64,000 nt of DNA from CAYSPT01 sp964432985 (GCA_964432985.1 CAYSPT010000004.1:62001-126000), one strand, 5' to 3'; counted from the stretch's first letter, positions 8,535 through 18,015 are shown. A program made the numbers and translations. The notes: a model not told the origin generated them from the sequence alone.

Positions 8535-8563
8535 AAATTACCACAGATTTTTTGCATTGTCAA
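8535..8563 (-). promoter_or_regulatory. phaB promoter
   Basis: A perfect -35 TTGACA (8558-8563) and a -10 TAATTT (8535-8540) on the minus strand, 17 bp apart. The spacer contains TGCAAAAAA and the candidate PhaR box starts 11 bp upstream. Confidence 0.6.
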
Positions 8564-8573
8564 CAAAATATTC

Positions 8574-8585
8574 TTGCAAATGCAA
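8574..8585. promoter_or_regulatory. Candidate PhaR operator, copy 3
   Basis: TTGCAAATGCAA, followed by AAT, lies just upstream of the phaB -35. It is one base from the box at 3888-3899 and keeps the inverted TTGC/GCAA ends. Confidence 0.5.
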
Positions 8586-8624
8586 AATATTTCTGGTATG
8601 CTTGTCAACAGCATCAGGACAGGG

Positions 8625-8654
8625 TTGAGCGAAGGAACACAACGCGTATATAAT
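8625..8654 (+). promoter_or_regulatory. Promoter for the acetate-transporter-like gene
   Basis: TTGAGC (8625-8630) and TATAAT (8649-8654) with an 18-bp spacer, 45 bp before the chosen ATG. It is divergent from the phaB promoter. Confidence 0.5.
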
Positions 8655-8698
8655 TGATTCACATAGAATGATAACAATGGCAGAAAGGATTGATGATC

Positions 8699-9589
8699 AT
8701 GGTAGAAAAAATGAACCTCTTTTCCCCGTCACACGTGGAACCTTACGGGACTCCCGCGCCCCTTGGACTGCTGGGGCTGGCCATCGGCTGTGCCGCCCTG
8801 ACCCCCATCGGTTTCGGCTTCTGTATCACTCCCGCTGGATTGAAAACGGCCGCCGTGCTGTGCTTGCTCTTCGGAGCCGGCGGGCAGTTCCTGGCCGGAT
8901 TCATGGAGTTTCGCAACCGCAATGCCTTCGGAGGAGCGATCTTTACCACGTTTTCCTTCCTGTGGATGGTAAACGCCTGGTCCCTGAACGCCCTGGCCAA
9001 TGGTTTTGCGCCGGACCACGGCATACTGTTGGCCCTGGACGTGGTCTGCCTGCTGATCCTGGTCCCCCTGACCTTCGGTTTCGGATTTTTCTCCAAGCTG
9101 TTGTTCTACTTTTTAGTGGATATCGACCTGCTTTTCCTGGCCAAGATCATCAAGGGGGTTTTTCACACCACCGTGCTGGATATTCCAATCGCGCTGCTCA
9201 CCGTCGCTTTGGGGGGATTAGCCATATGGATTGCCCTGGCGGCTCTGATCAACCCGGTTGCCGGCCGGCAGGTGTTCCGCATGGCGGGACCGATCTTCCT
9301 GGCCAAAAAGCAGCAGACCTTCGACTGGTCAGTCAGGCTGAACCTGTTCACCGTTCTCTACGGTTACTGGAAGGAAAACGCTTATTCAGAGATGCCCCTG
9401 GCGGACCTGGAGAAAACGATGAAGGAAACTATCGGCGAACGCGACATCATTCCGGACCTTTTCTACCTGTGGGAGTTCGGGTACTTGAATCTTTCACTGG
9501 ACGATCAGAACCGCATCGCGTCGGTACGTCTCAACGCCCGCGGTATCGACATCCACGAGCAGCTGGTGTTGCACAAGTACGCGGGTTAA
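8699..9589 (+). CDS. GPR1/FUN34/YaaH (SatP)-like acetate transporter
   Basis: A 296-residue membrane protein. The N-terminal EPYGTPAPLGLLGLA resembles the NPAPLGL signature of the SatP/YaaH acetate-succinate channel family. Six hydrophobic segments follow in residues 20-190. The C-terminal 100 residues are soluble and charged, longer than in typical SatP proteins (about 190-210 aa), so this is an extended version. It faces phaB divergently, which fits small-acid uptake feeding acetyl-CoA into PHA. The ATG at 8699 has AAAGGA nine bases upstream; ATG 8693 is too close to it. Confidence 0.7.
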   Translation: MVEKMNLFSPSHVEPYGTPAPLGLLGLAIGCAALTPIGFGFCITPAGLKTAAVLCLLFGAGGQFLAGFMEFRNRNAFGGAIFTTFSFLWMVNAWSLNALANGFAPDHGILLALDVVCLLILVPLTFGFGFFSKLLFYFLVDIDLLFLAKIIKGVFHTTVLDIPIALLTVALGGLAIWIALAALINPVAGRQVFRMAGPIFLAKKQQTFDWSVRLNLFTVLYGYWKENAYSEMPLADLEKTMKETIGERDIIPDLFYLWEFGYLNLSLDDQNRIASVRLNARGIDIHEQLVLHKYAG

Positions 9590-9602
9590 AGTTACAGACT
9601 TG

Positions 9603-9641
9603 AAAAGCCCCTCCCTGTTTTCAGGAGAGGGGCTTTTTTTT
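9603..9641. terminator. Rho-independent terminator, probably bidirectional
   Basis: AAAGCCCCTC, then a loop, then GAGGGGC and eight T's. It follows the transporter gene and lies before the end of the convergent acyl-CoA synthetase gene. The minus-strand reading ends in a shorter T-run of four. Confidence 0.9.
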
Positions 9642-9661
9642 CTGCAGTGGTGTTGTCTTCG

Positions 9662-11386
9662 CTACTCCCGACCGGCAGCGCGGTCCCGGGCGGCCTGCTC
9701 GTAGAGTTCGTCGAGCGCTTCGCCGAACCGTTTGTACACTTCCTTACGGCGCACCTTGAGCGAGGGAGTCATCAGCCCGTTCATGGGGGTGAAGTGCTCC
9801 GGCACGATCATGAATTTGCGGATGGTCTCGTAGCGGGCCAGGCTGGCGTTGGCTTTTTCTACTGCCTCTTCCACCAGCTTCCGCACCACTTCGTCCTGCA
9901 CCGCCTCAACCCAGACCTCTACCTGTTGTCCAAGTGTTTGGAGGTACTGCTTCACCGCCGCTTCCGCCAGGGTGACCAGGGCGGTGACAAACTTCTTCCC
10001 ATCGCCGTAGACCACCAGGTGCTCGATATAGGGGTTGTCCACGAACAGACGCTCGATATTCTCAGGCGGTATGTTCTTGCCCCCGGCGGTCACGATAATC
10101 TCTTTCTTGCGCCCGATTATCTGCAGGTAGCCCCCGTCCAGCCAACGCCCGCAGTCTCCGGTCCGGAACCAGCCGTCTTTGGTGAAACACTTTATTGTCG
10201 CTTCGGGGTCCTTGTAATAGCCTTTGAAAACCACCGGGCCACGGGCCAGTATCTCGTCATCATTCCCCAGCTTGATCTCCACTGAAGGATAGGGCTTACC
10301 CACCGAGTCGAAGTGAAAATCCCCATGACGGTTCATGGTCAGTGTCGGCGAGCACTCGGTCAGCCCGTATCCTTCGGTTATCCACAGGCCGGCTTTCAGG
10401 AAGAAATCCTTGACCTCGCGTTTCAGTCCGGCCCCGCCGGAGAGCAGGAACTGCAGCCGCCCGCCGGTAAGCTCCCGGAGTTTTTCAATCTGCTCCTCCA
10501 CGTTCGCGCTGCTGGTCAGGGCCGTGGTGTACAGCTTTTCGTAGTAGAGAGGAACGCTGAAGAACAGGTGGGGACGGTAGACGGGAAGCAGAGAGAGGAC
10601 GTCTTTCGGATTGGTCATATAGCTGGTGAAACCGAGAATATTACCCAGCCCAACTTCTCCCCAGCCGAAGATGTGCGAGGTGGGAAGCCAGTGCAGGTCC
10701 ACTCCACCCTCGGTAATCAGGTGCCCGTTGATAGCCAGCCAGTCGCGGCTGCTGTAGGCCAGATTCTCGTAGGTCAGCGGCACACCCTTGGGATTACCGG
10801 TGGTTCCCGAGGTGTAGTACATCTGCGCTACCATGTTCCCGGTAGTGCTGATGAGCAGTTTTCCTAGAAGATCGGGGTGCTGTTCCCTAAATGCCGCCCC
10901 GGCGCGGTAAAAATCTTCCAGTGAGAAGCAGGGTCGTCCATGGTATTCATCGGGAACGTCGCCTTCGAGCAGGACTATGTGCTTCAACTCGGGGAAACGG
11001 TCGCCGGTGGAAAAGAGAATATCAAGAAGCTTTTTGTTCTGCACGAACAGAAGCTTGAGATCGGAGTGGGAAACGATATAAGTTCCCTGCTCCACGGTGG
11101 TGGCGTGATAGATAGGTATGACCACCGTCTGAGAGGTCAGGATACCGAACCCGGCATAAATCCACTCCAGGCGGTTGTCGCAGTATATGCCCACCTTGTC
11201 GCCGGTGGACAGGCCAATTGACTTGATGGCGTGAGCTATCCGGTCGACATTCTCCCGGTAATCCTTCCACAGAACCGGCTGCCACCCGCCGTCGGCCGGG
11301 ACCATGAACCGGGGCCGATCGGCCCACTTTTCCGCATTCTCAAAAAACAATTTCGATCCAGTCAACTGCTTGATGTCATACTGCAT
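9662..11386 (-). CDS. Long-chain acyl-CoA synthetase (AMP-forming)
   Basis: A 574-residue ANL-superfamily enzyme that activates a carboxylic acid to acyl-AMP and then acyl-CoA. The ATP-binding P-loop YTSGTTGNPKG is at 191-201, the GYGLTE motif at about 338-343 and the hinge TGD at about 408. It continues through GRKKEIIVTAGGKNIPP to the C-terminal lid. The sequence is closest in style to FadD15-like long-chain ligases. GGAGG lies ten bases before the ATG at 11386; the TTG at 11395 is too close to it. It may supply acyl-CoA to the PHA pathway or to beta-oxidation. Confidence 0.88.
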   Translation of the reverse strand: MQYDIKQLTGSKLFFENAEKWADRPRFMVPADGGWQPVLWKDYRENVDRIAHAIKSIGLSTGDKVGIYCDNRLEWIYAGFGILTSQTVVIPIYHATTVEQGTYIVSHSDLKLLFVQNKKLLDILFSTGDRFPELKHIVLLEGDVPDEYHGRPCFSLEDFYRAGAAFREQHPDLLGKLLISTTGNMVAQMYYTSGTTGNPKGVPLTYENLAYSSRDWLAINGHLITEGGVDLHWLPTSHIFGWGEVGLGNILGFTSYMTNPKDVLSLLPVYRPHLFFSVPLYYEKLYTTALTSSANVEEQIEKLRELTGGRLQFLLSGGAGLKREVKDFFLKAGLWITEGYGLTECSPTLTMNRHGDFHFDSVGKPYPSVEIKLGNDDEILARGPVVFKGYYKDPEATIKCFTKDGWFRTGDCGRWLDGGYLQIIGRKKEIIVTAGGKNIPPENIERLFVDNPYIEHLVVYGDGKKFVTALVTLAEAAVKQYLQTLGQQVEVWVEAVQDEVVRKLVEEAVEKANASLARYETIRKFMIVPEHFTPMNGLMTPSLKVRRKEVYKRFGEALDELYEQAARDRAAGRE

Positions 11387-11676
11387 ATTTCTCAAGCCTC
11401 CTTAAATCTCAAACCTCCTTAAAAAAGGTAGCAGAATATTGATTACTAAGTCAAACGTCCGCTGCTCAGACCCAGGGAGGGACGGTTTACATGGTTACTG
11501 GATGGTGTCCTACGGGCAGTATAGGAAGTTATCAACTTTATGGGGTTTCTTCTCGTTCGTGACAGCTATGCCCACCAGAAAGCAAATCATCCTTCATTGT
11601 TGACGTTACCGCCCTCTGCCGTCGAAGTGTGGATAGTGAGGGTTCCTGTTTTCTATGCGAAGTAACTTGCTTTTGC

Positions 11677-13284
11677 TCAGACCCACCCCCGGTCGAAACA
11701 GCGGTACGACACCGCCTCGGCCAGGTGCTCCTCCCTGATGGCCGGTTTCTCCTCTATGTCAGCAATGGTGCGGGCCACCTTGAGGATCTTGTGGTAGGAC
11801 CGGGCCGAGAGCCCCATTTGGTCGAGACTTTGCCGGACGAACAACTGCCCTTCCCGGTCGAGACGGCAGTGGCGTTGAAGATCCGCCTGCGTCATGGAGG
11901 CGTTCCCTCTGTAGACGGCTCCGGTCACGGCTTTCGGTGAACCACCCGGACCGTCGTCTGATTCCGGTTCCCGGCTTTCCGCTTGATTCTCTCTTTTTGT
12001 GTACTCGAGCCGTTCTGCCTGTAGCTTCCGGGACCTCTCCACGCGGGTGAGAATATCACCGGAGCTCTCTTCCTTCGACTGCCCCATCAGGTCGGCGGCG
12101 GAAAGCCGCGGGACCTCGATGTGGATGTCGATCCGGTCCAGGAGCGGTCCCGATATCCGGGAGCGGTACCGCCGCACCCGGTAGGGTTCGCAATTGCAGG
12201 AGCGCTTCGTGTCCAGAAGGTAGCCGCACGGGCACGGGTTGGCCGCCGCCACCAGGAGAAAATCCGCCGGATAGCGGACGGTGGCGAAAACCCGCGACAG
12301 GACCAGTTCACCCGATTCCAGCGGCTCACGAAGGCTCTGCAGCGCCTGGCGGCTGAACTCGGGAAACTCGTCTAAAAAAAGCACCCCGTTGTGGGCCAGG
12401 CTGACCTCGCCTGGCATGGGAACGGCACCGCCACCTATCAGGCCGGGTCGACTAACAGTATGATGCGGCGCCCGAAACGGCCGGGAAAAAGGAGCGGGCT
12501 CTCCCGTTTTCAGCAGCCCGGCAGCGGAGTAGATCTTGGTTACCTCCAACCACTCGTCGCGATTCATCAGGGGCAGAATGCCCGGCAGGCGACGGGCCAG
12601 CATGGTTTTTCCGGAGCCGGGACTGCCCACCATCAGAACATTGTGGTTGCCGGCTGCGGCGATTTCCATGGCCCGCTTTACCACCGCCTGCCCCCTGACA
12701 TCGGCGAAATCGAGCCTTGCTTCTTGGGACGATTCAGTAATGCAGGGATCACCGTTATAAGACGGCAGGGTGATTTCGCCGTTCAAGAAACCGACTATCT
12801 CTGTCAGGCTCCCTGCGCAAAGAACATCCATAGCTCCGGCGGCGGCGGCTTCGCAGCCGTTTTCAGGGGGTACGATGACCCTGTCTATCCGGCCGTTTTT
12901 CAAGGCGGACACGATTGGCAGCACTCCCCGGCAGGGCTGCAGCGCCCCGTCCAGGCGCAGTTCCCCGATGAACAGGTACCGTCCCGCCGTCCCGGGGTTC
13001 ACCTGCCCGGTTGCGGCCAGGATACCCACCGCCAGCGGCAGGTCGAAGGCCGGCCCCACCTTGCGGGTGTCTCCCGGCGCCAGGTTAGCGGTTATCCGTC
13101 CCAGGGGAAAATCACAGCCGGTATGCTGGATGGCCGACCGTATCCTCTCCCGGCTTTCACGCACCGAGGTGTCAGGCAGCCCCACTATGTTGAACGTGGG
13201 CAACCCCCGCATGATGTCGATCTCAACGCTCACCGGGGTGGCTTCAATCCCCAGCACGGCTCCCGTCAGCAGTTCCGCGTACAT
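11677..13284 (-). CDS. comM: YifB/ComM-type Mg-chelatase-like AAA+ ATPase
   Basis: A 535-residue protein with an N-terminal Lon-protease-like S5 fold (residues 1-170, with the conserved VGLPDTSVRESRERI). An AAA+ module follows with Walker A GSPGSGKT (220-227) and Walker B LFLDEFPEF. The Cys-containing PCPCGY and the C-terminal Mg-chelatase domain complete the family pattern. ComM is a branch-migration helicase used in natural transformation; many YifB homologues are uncharacterised. The ATG at 13284 has GGAGG nine bases upstream; the ATG at 13293 directly abuts the SD. A 290-bp gap downstream, up to the acyl-CoA synthetase start, shows no gene. Confidence 0.9.
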   Translation of the reverse strand: MYAELLTGAVLGIEATPVSVEIDIMRGLPTFNIVGLPDTSVRESRERIRSAIQHTGCDFPLGRITANLAPGDTRKVGPAFDLPLAVGILAATGQVNPGTAGRYLFIGELRLDGALQPCRGVLPIVSALKNGRIDRVIVPPENGCEAAAAGAMDVLCAGSLTEIVGFLNGEITLPSYNGDPCITESSQEARLDFADVRGQAVVKRAMEIAAAGNHNVLMVGSPGSGKTMLARRLPGILPLMNRDEWLEVTKIYSAAGLLKTGEPAPFSRPFRAPHHTVSRPGLIGGGAVPMPGEVSLAHNGVLFLDEFPEFSRQALQSLREPLESGELVLSRVFATVRYPADFLLVAAANPCPCGYLLDTKRSCNCEPYRVRRYRSRISGPLLDRIDIHIEVPRLSAADLMGQSKEESSGDILTRVERSRKLQAERLEYTKRENQAESREPESDDGPGGSPKAVTGAVYRGNASMTQADLQRHCRLDREGQLFVRQSLDQMGLSARSYHKILKVARTIADIEEKPAIREEHLAEAVSYRCFDRGWV

Positions 13285-13686
13285 GCTATGCATCCTCCTT
13301 CAAGTCGAGTATTACCGGCAGGTTTTCACTCAACTGCTTTTACTACTCAAGAAAACCCGGTACAAGCAGGCATATGCAATCCGCGGACCATAAGAAGCCA
13401 ACTTCATAAAACACTGATATAATCAAGGTTTTTCTGTACCGATGGCAGCATATAATTCCGGAGAAGTGTATTGTTTTGAGACAGGTCCTCGCAATGTGAG
13501 ACAGTTGATTGCTTTGGTTCCTATTTGAGATTAGCACCAGAGGGTCGGAGGGCGTCAGAGACACTTGTACCGGTCTGTCAGATTGTACAATTCCGCCGGG
13601 CGGTGATACAATCAATGTCAATTCTCCAACATACTCCTAAGAAGAATTGTTACTCGCGGGGCCCCGCAGGATTGGTGAGGAAGGAT
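13285..13686. other. Gene-free interval
   Basis: About 400 bp between the divergent comM-like gene and the secreted metalloprotein gene. An in-frame extension of the latter exists upstream but lacks a signal-peptide-compatible start. I see no RNA gene or strong hairpin. It probably holds promoters for both flanking genes. Confidence 0.5.
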
Positions 13687-14775
13687 ATGTGTTTAAGAAT
13701 TTGGCTGGTGTTTTTGATTTTCCATTTTTTGATTTCTGGAACCGGTGCCGTTTGTGACACGTCGGCCCCGCTACTATCTGAAGTAGATAAGGCTCTCATC
13801 AGCGAATACTATAACGTTAAATCTATTCTGGGAGACAAGGTCTGGCCGGGATATCGTGGAGAGATAATACCAATAAATCTTATTGCGGAAAATTATGAGT
13901 ACCTGTTTGGATATCCACATAAACCGGAGGTTTTCAGGAGGCTCAACACCGCGAGTATTTCCGGTCTGCCAGTCTATTACAGGAAACTGAAAAAACAGGG
14001 ATATGCCATCGCCGCAACCAGAAAGGTCGATAGTATTAACTGCATTTGGGTGTCAAGCTACGACCTGTATAATGCCCACAGAAATCATCCCGAATTCATC
14101 GCTCATTTGTTTCATGAGGGATTCCATGTGTATCAAAATAATCATTTTTACAACAAAGAATTCTTTAAAAAAATGAATTACTCTTACAAAGACTCTCCTA
14201 TAAATTTTCCTTATCCGTTGGATGACTTCTGGGATTCCGAGTTCCTGAACCTCGAGGGTGTTCACCTTGCCCATGCTTATGAAATTCCTGAAGAATATAC
14301 TCCCAGGAACGATGAGGAAAAGGAAGAGATCAAGCAACTCGCCCTGACACAGTTGCGATATTTTCTAAAGATAAGAAAGCTGCGTTTCAAACTGCTGCAA
14401 CACAAATCGGAAGATTATGAAAAATTCACCGTTGATAAAGAGTGGCAGGAAGGAGTGGCCGTGTATACCGAAGCGAAGTTGATGCTCGAAATAGAAAAAA
14501 GCGGCTACTCGCCTCTGAAGCGGGCACTGGTATCGATTCCCTCGTTTAAATACCCTCCATACAAAGCATTTGTTAAAAAACGGATTATCGATAACCTTTA
14601 TTACAGCGGATTCCACACCTCTGATTTAAATCCGATCGTGTGGTACCACTCGTATTTCATCGGTGCCATGCAGTGTCTGCTCCTGGACGAACTGCGTCCT
14701 GAATGGAAAGATGAGTATTTTTCATTTGGTCGTTGGCTTCACATAATCTTAGCCCAGGCGATTGAAAAACAATAG
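13687..14775 (+). CDS. Secreted HExxH metallopeptidase-like protein
   Basis: A 362-residue protein with a signal peptide (residues 1-22, hydrophobic LVFLIFHFLI). The mature part has FHEGFHVYQ, a zinc-binding HExxH at 143-147. About 110 residues later it has EGVAVYTE, like the downstream EGxAxYxE glutamate motif of gluzincin-type peptidases. GAGGAAGGAT precedes the ATG at 13687, while the in-frame start at 13525 would bury the signal peptide. By eye the gene is clearly more AT-rich than its neighbours, suggesting transfer. It converges with a secreted serpin gene 24 bp away. Substrate unknown. Confidence 0.65.
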   Translation: MCLRIWLVFLIFHFLISGTGAVCDTSAPLLSEVDKALISEYYNVKSILGDKVWPGYRGEIIPINLIAENYEYLFGYPHKPEVFRRLNTASISGLPVYYRKLKKQGYAIAATRKVDSINCIWVSSYDLYNAHRNHPEFIAHLFHEGFHVYQNNHFYNKEFFKKMNYSYKDSPINFPYPLDDFWDSEFLNLEGVHLAHAYEIPEEYTPRNDEEKEEIKQLALTQLRYFLKIRKLRFKLLQHKSEDYEKFTVDKEWQEGVAVYTEAKLMLEIEKSGYSPLKRALVSIPSFKYPPYKAFVKKRIIDNLYYSGFHTSDLNPIVWYHSYFIGAMQCLLLDELRPEWKDEYFSFGRWLHIILAQAIEKQ

Positions 14776-14799
14776 TCCAAAAAGCCTGGCAACACCCTT

Positions 14800-16098
14800 T
14801 TACTCCGTCGGGTTGCTCAACCTCCCGCAGAACAAAATGCTTCCGGAAACATTATCCCGGATAAGAAACACGAAGGGATGGTCCGCCCGGAAAACGGGCA
14901 CCGGCGAGTGCCCGCCTTTTCTCGACATGACCACGGCGGTGGCCGCGGCGGCTTCCGTCCCTTCTTCGTTCACATCAACAAAGGCCTTATGGATGACGGC
15001 GGAGATGTAGAGGTCTTTTTTACCAGTCATTCCGGAGAAATCAGCGCTAATTTCGGAGAAGGCATCGGGCATCCCCATTCCGGGCAGCACCTGCTCCAGC
15101 TTGAAATCATCAGTCATCTTGAACCGGGGTAAATAGACCTGGACCTTTTGTTCTCTCACCCGTTCCAGCCACTTCTGCAGCGTTTTCGAGGACAGCCTCT
15201 TCTCGAGTTTCTTTATGTCGCCGACCTTTTTCGGCAGCAGCACGACCATGGAGAGACGGCCGTCCACGTAGGGAAGCTCCAGTATCTGCAGCGACTTTCC
15301 TTCGGCGTAGTTGAACTTGGCGGTCTGATGCATCAGCGGAATCGTCACGGTCTTACCTTCACCGAGTTTGAAGAGAGATTCCACGGTACGGGCTTCATCA
15401 AATTGTCTGGCCCAGTTTCCCTTGAAGTAGATGGCGTTGGTCAGGACCAGCCGTGTTATGGGAGTGAGAATTCCCTGCTTGAGCAGTTCCCGGATTTTGT
15501 CCTGTGTCTGCCGTTCGACCCAGGTGTTGATCGTTTTTCGGGTCGCTTCGGTCTGATGGATAAAATCGACCTCGTTGAAACCGGCCGAGTAGTTGTCCTT
15601 CACAAACCCGATGAACGACGGAAGAAACGAGTATCCTTTCTGTCCCCACAAGGCGTTGGAGACGACCAGTTGAAAGCTGCTTTCCTCCCCGGCGGCGTTC
15701 AGTTTATTCACCATCCTGCCCATGGCGGCGTGCAGCTTGTCCCGGCCCAACGAGAAGTGCAGGACATCGGCCATCTGCTCTGCCGTCTCTCCCCTGGCAC
15801 CGGCGTAGGTCATGGCCAGGGCGGTAGAGATACTGTACGGGGAAAAAAACAGGTTTCCCGGCCGGGTCTTGAGCTGCTGGTAAAGATCGAAGGCAAAATC
15901 ATTGCAGCCTTTCACCACCGGGTTTCCGGCTGGTTTAGCCGCCATCACGGCTGGTTTAGCCGCCATCACGGCTGGTTTAGCCGCCATCACGGCTGGTTTA
16001 GCCGCCATCACGGCCGTTCCTTCGACAAGCACTATGACGATCAGCGCCAGGACCAGCAGAGCTGAAACAAAGTGGTTTGAATGTTTCGGATTAATCAC
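14800..16098 (-). CDS. Secreted serpin (serine protease inhibitor)
   Basis: A 432-residue protein with an N-terminal hydrophobic segment (11-28), four VMAAKPA repeats (30-57) and a full serpin domain (about 63-431). NLFFSPYSISTALAM, LTNAIYFKGNW and the C-terminal HPFVFLI are all conserved. The hinge EEGTEAAAATAVVM (378-391) has the small residues required for loop insertion, so it should be inhibitory. The scissile region SRKGG suggests trypsin-like targets. Loop length differs from alpha-1-antitrypsin by about three residues, so P1 is uncertain. Bacterial serpins are uncommon and are often secreted or periplasmic. Confidence 0.93.
   Translation of the reverse strand: MINPKHSNHFVSALLVLALIVIVLVEGTAVMAAKPAVMAAKPAVMAAKPAVMAAKPAGNPVVKGCNDFAFDLYQQLKTRPGNLFFSPYSISTALAMTYAGARGETAEQMADVLHFSLGRDKLHAAMGRMVNKLNAAGEESSFQLVVSNALWGQKGYSFLPSFIGFVKDNYSAGFNEVDFIHQTEATRKTINTWVERQTQDKIRELLKQGILTPITRLVLTNAIYFKGNWARQFDEARTVESLFKLGEGKTVTIPLMHQTAKFNYAEGKSLQILELPYVDGRLSMVVLLPKKVGDIKKLEKRLSSKTLQKWLERVREQKVQVYLPRFKMTDDFKLEQVLPGMGMPDAFSEISADFSGMTGKKDLYISAVIHKAFVDVNEEGTEAAAATAVVMSRKGGHSPVPVFRADHPFVFLIRDNVSGSILFCGRLSNPTE
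15928..16011. repeat. 21-bp tandem repeat in the serpin gene, four copies
   Basis: Four identical units start at 15928, 15949, 15970 and 15991. Each encodes VMAAKPA in frame, at the junction of the signal segment and the mature serpin. Confidence 0.95.
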
Positions 16099-16191
16099 TG
16101 TCCATCACCTCTCCCATGCGTTATTGTAATATACGCAGCCAGAAATGAACAGGATTTGTTTGACATGGGAAAAGGGGACAGCCGGACCGGG

Positions 16192-16641
16192 TCAGGCCTT
16201 CTTGAGTTTTTCCATAAAAGCTTTTTTGGCTTCCTTTTTCTTGGCTTCGAAGGACTTTTCCTGGTCGCCAGCGCCGAAGTGGTCCTGAGGAGATTTTATT
16301 GTACCGTCTGTTAATTCGACGGTAACAAGGCGTGAAAGACCCATCATATCGATTTGATCGTACACGCTTTCGGAAACATCGATCAAACGAACCGAGCCAC
16401 CCTCCCGGGTCACTTTTTGAAAGCAGTCTTTCAACATGTGGATGCCGGCGGGTAGAAGCTTCTGCACATGCTCGAAGTCAACGACCAGCGTGATAGCCAT
16501 CTTTCGGGTAGCCTCTTCAAGTTTGCCGGTAATGGCTTCGTCAAACTCGCTGCTTTCGCCCAGTGAACCCATGATCCTGACGCATACCCTGTTACCCCTG
16601 CACCAGATCTTCGCCGCTTCGCCAGTCTGTGGTCCGCTCAT
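16192..16641 (-). CDS. STAS-domain protein (anti-sigma factor antagonist-like)
   Basis: A 149-residue protein. Residues 12-110 fit a STAS fold: VCVRIMGSLGESSEFDEAI, then ITLVVDFEHVQKLLPAGIHML and GGSVRLIDVSESVYDQIDMMGL. The usual phosphorylatable Ser/Thr in the D-S-[ST] position is not clear: VQKLLPAG is found where SxxG would be expected. The Lys-rich C-terminal tail (residues 125-149) is extra. Partner switch and function unknown; there is no neighbouring anti-sigma kinase. Confidence 0.65.
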   Translation of the reverse strand: MSGPQTGEAAKIWCRGNRVCVRIMGSLGESSEFDEAITGKLEEATRKMAITLVVDFEHVQKLLPAGIHMLKDCFQKVTREGGSVRLIDVSESVYDQIDMMGLSRLVTVELTDGTIKSPQDHFGAGDQEKSFEAKKKEAKKAFMEKLKKA

Positions 16642-16808
16642 TATCCGATCCTTCCACCTACATCTTACCGGTGGATGTTATTTCTGTCAACATTTAAGAT
16701 ATACTTACTAATAGCATCCGTTAACTTACTCTAATAGTTGGAAAATCCTCCCCTGGATATTGAAGATTCCGCCCTGGCCGCGGCAGATAAGCCGCTGCTT
16801 TTTCCAGA

Positions 16809-17924
16809 TTAAAACCGTTCTGTCAGGTACTCTGAAAACAGGTCCAGTACCTCCGGCAGGTTCTCCCGGCCGAAGCCCATTCGGACATGACAGCCGCCGT
16901 AGTCGAACAGGCGTGAGGAAACCAGCATGATTCCCGTGTCTTTGAGCACATCTCCGCAGAACCGATCCGAATCATGGGTGAAGAGTACCCGGGGAAAACA
17001 GACCGAGCCGCCCCTGGGCCGTATCCAGCTGAAAAGGCTGGAATAATCGCTGAAGAACGAATCGAGGACCGCCAGGTTTTTACGAATGCGTGTAAGGTGC
17101 CGGTCAATGATCCTCTGCCGGTTTTCCAGGGCCACCATAGCCAGTATCTCGCTGGGGGCACTGTGGCATATGGTAGTGTAGTCCTTCAGGGCGGACAGGC
17201 GGTCAATTACATCCCGGTCCCGCGAGACGATCCACCCGAGGCGCAGCCCCGGCAGACCGAAGGACTTGGACAGCCCGGACAGTGAGTGTGCCCGCTCGTA
17301 CAGATCACAGGCTGCGGGAAGCGTCGTCCCCGATTCTATTTCCAGGAACCGGTACATTTCATCCGAAAAGAGATGCACTCCCCGCCGACTGACGATGTCG
17401 ACGATGGCTTCCAGGTCCTTTTTTCCCGGCACATATCCGGTGGGGTTGTGCGGGAAGTTAATGACCACCAGCCTGGTGGCTGGACGAAGCTCTTTTTCGA
17501 GCCATCCGGGATCGAACCGCCATCCCCGGTCCTCTGCCGGCTCCCAGCCGGTAATATCACAACCGATGGACCGGGCGATTTCGTACAACGACTGGTACGC
17601 CGGGGAGAAGCATATCACGTGATCACCCGGTTTCAGAAGCGCGTGCATGAGCAGGAAAACTCCCTCTTCGGGAGCGGACACCAGCACATCATCAGGCACC
17701 GCTTCCTGGTAGAGGCCGGCTATCAGCTCACGCAGAAACGGGTGTCCCGGCGTTTCGGTGTATCCAAGGGTGAGCCCGTCCCACAGACGGCGGATTTCCG
17801 GACCGGCCATGCCGAGCAGTTCATCCAGTGACAGCGCTTCACAGTCGGAGGCAGACAACAGGTACCGGGCCGAGAACTCGTGACGGGCAAAATGCCGCTC
17901 CAGGGCAAACGGCGCTATGTTCAT
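16809..17924 (-). CDS. PLP-dependent class I/II aminotransferase
   Basis: A 371-residue fold-type I aminotransferase. NFPHNPTG (156-163), SDEMY (187-191) and the Schiff-base Lys220 in SGLSKSFGLPGLRLGW are present, as is an Arg in HVRMGFGR near the C-terminus for carboxylate binding. The N-terminus is shorter than in aspartate aminotransferases. Substrate is not determined. dapB lies downstream with a 91-bp gap and could hint at lysine metabolism, but nothing in the sequence proves it. Confidence 0.85.
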   Translation of the reverse strand: MNIAPFALERHFARHEFSARYLLSASDCEALSLDELLGMAGPEIRRLWDGLTLGYTETPGHPFLRELIAGLYQEAVPDDVLVSAPEEGVFLLMHALLKPGDHVICFSPAYQSLYEIARSIGCDITGWEPAEDRGWRFDPGWLEKELRPATRLVVINFPHNPTGYVPGKKDLEAIVDIVSRRGVHLFSDEMYRFLEIESGTTLPAACDLYERAHSLSGLSKSFGLPGLRLGWIVSRDRDVIDRLSALKDYTTICHSAPSEILAMVALENRQRIIDRHLTRIRKNLAVLDSFFSDYSSLFSWIRPRGGSVCFPRVLFTHDSDRFCGDVLKDTGIMLVSSRLFDYGGCHVRMGFGRENLPEVLDLFSEYLTERF

Positions 17925-18015
17925 CCCACATTATTCCTTTACAGAAGACTGATAGTGACACCGTAGATGTGTTCGTTTTCGTGCCCGCAGCGAGCAGGCT
18001 TGTGAAATAAGCCGG

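Noticed and set aside
12391..13422. Long plus-strand frame opposite the comM-like gene
   Set aside because: It is antisense to a gene with clear AAA+ motifs and has no family features or RBS.
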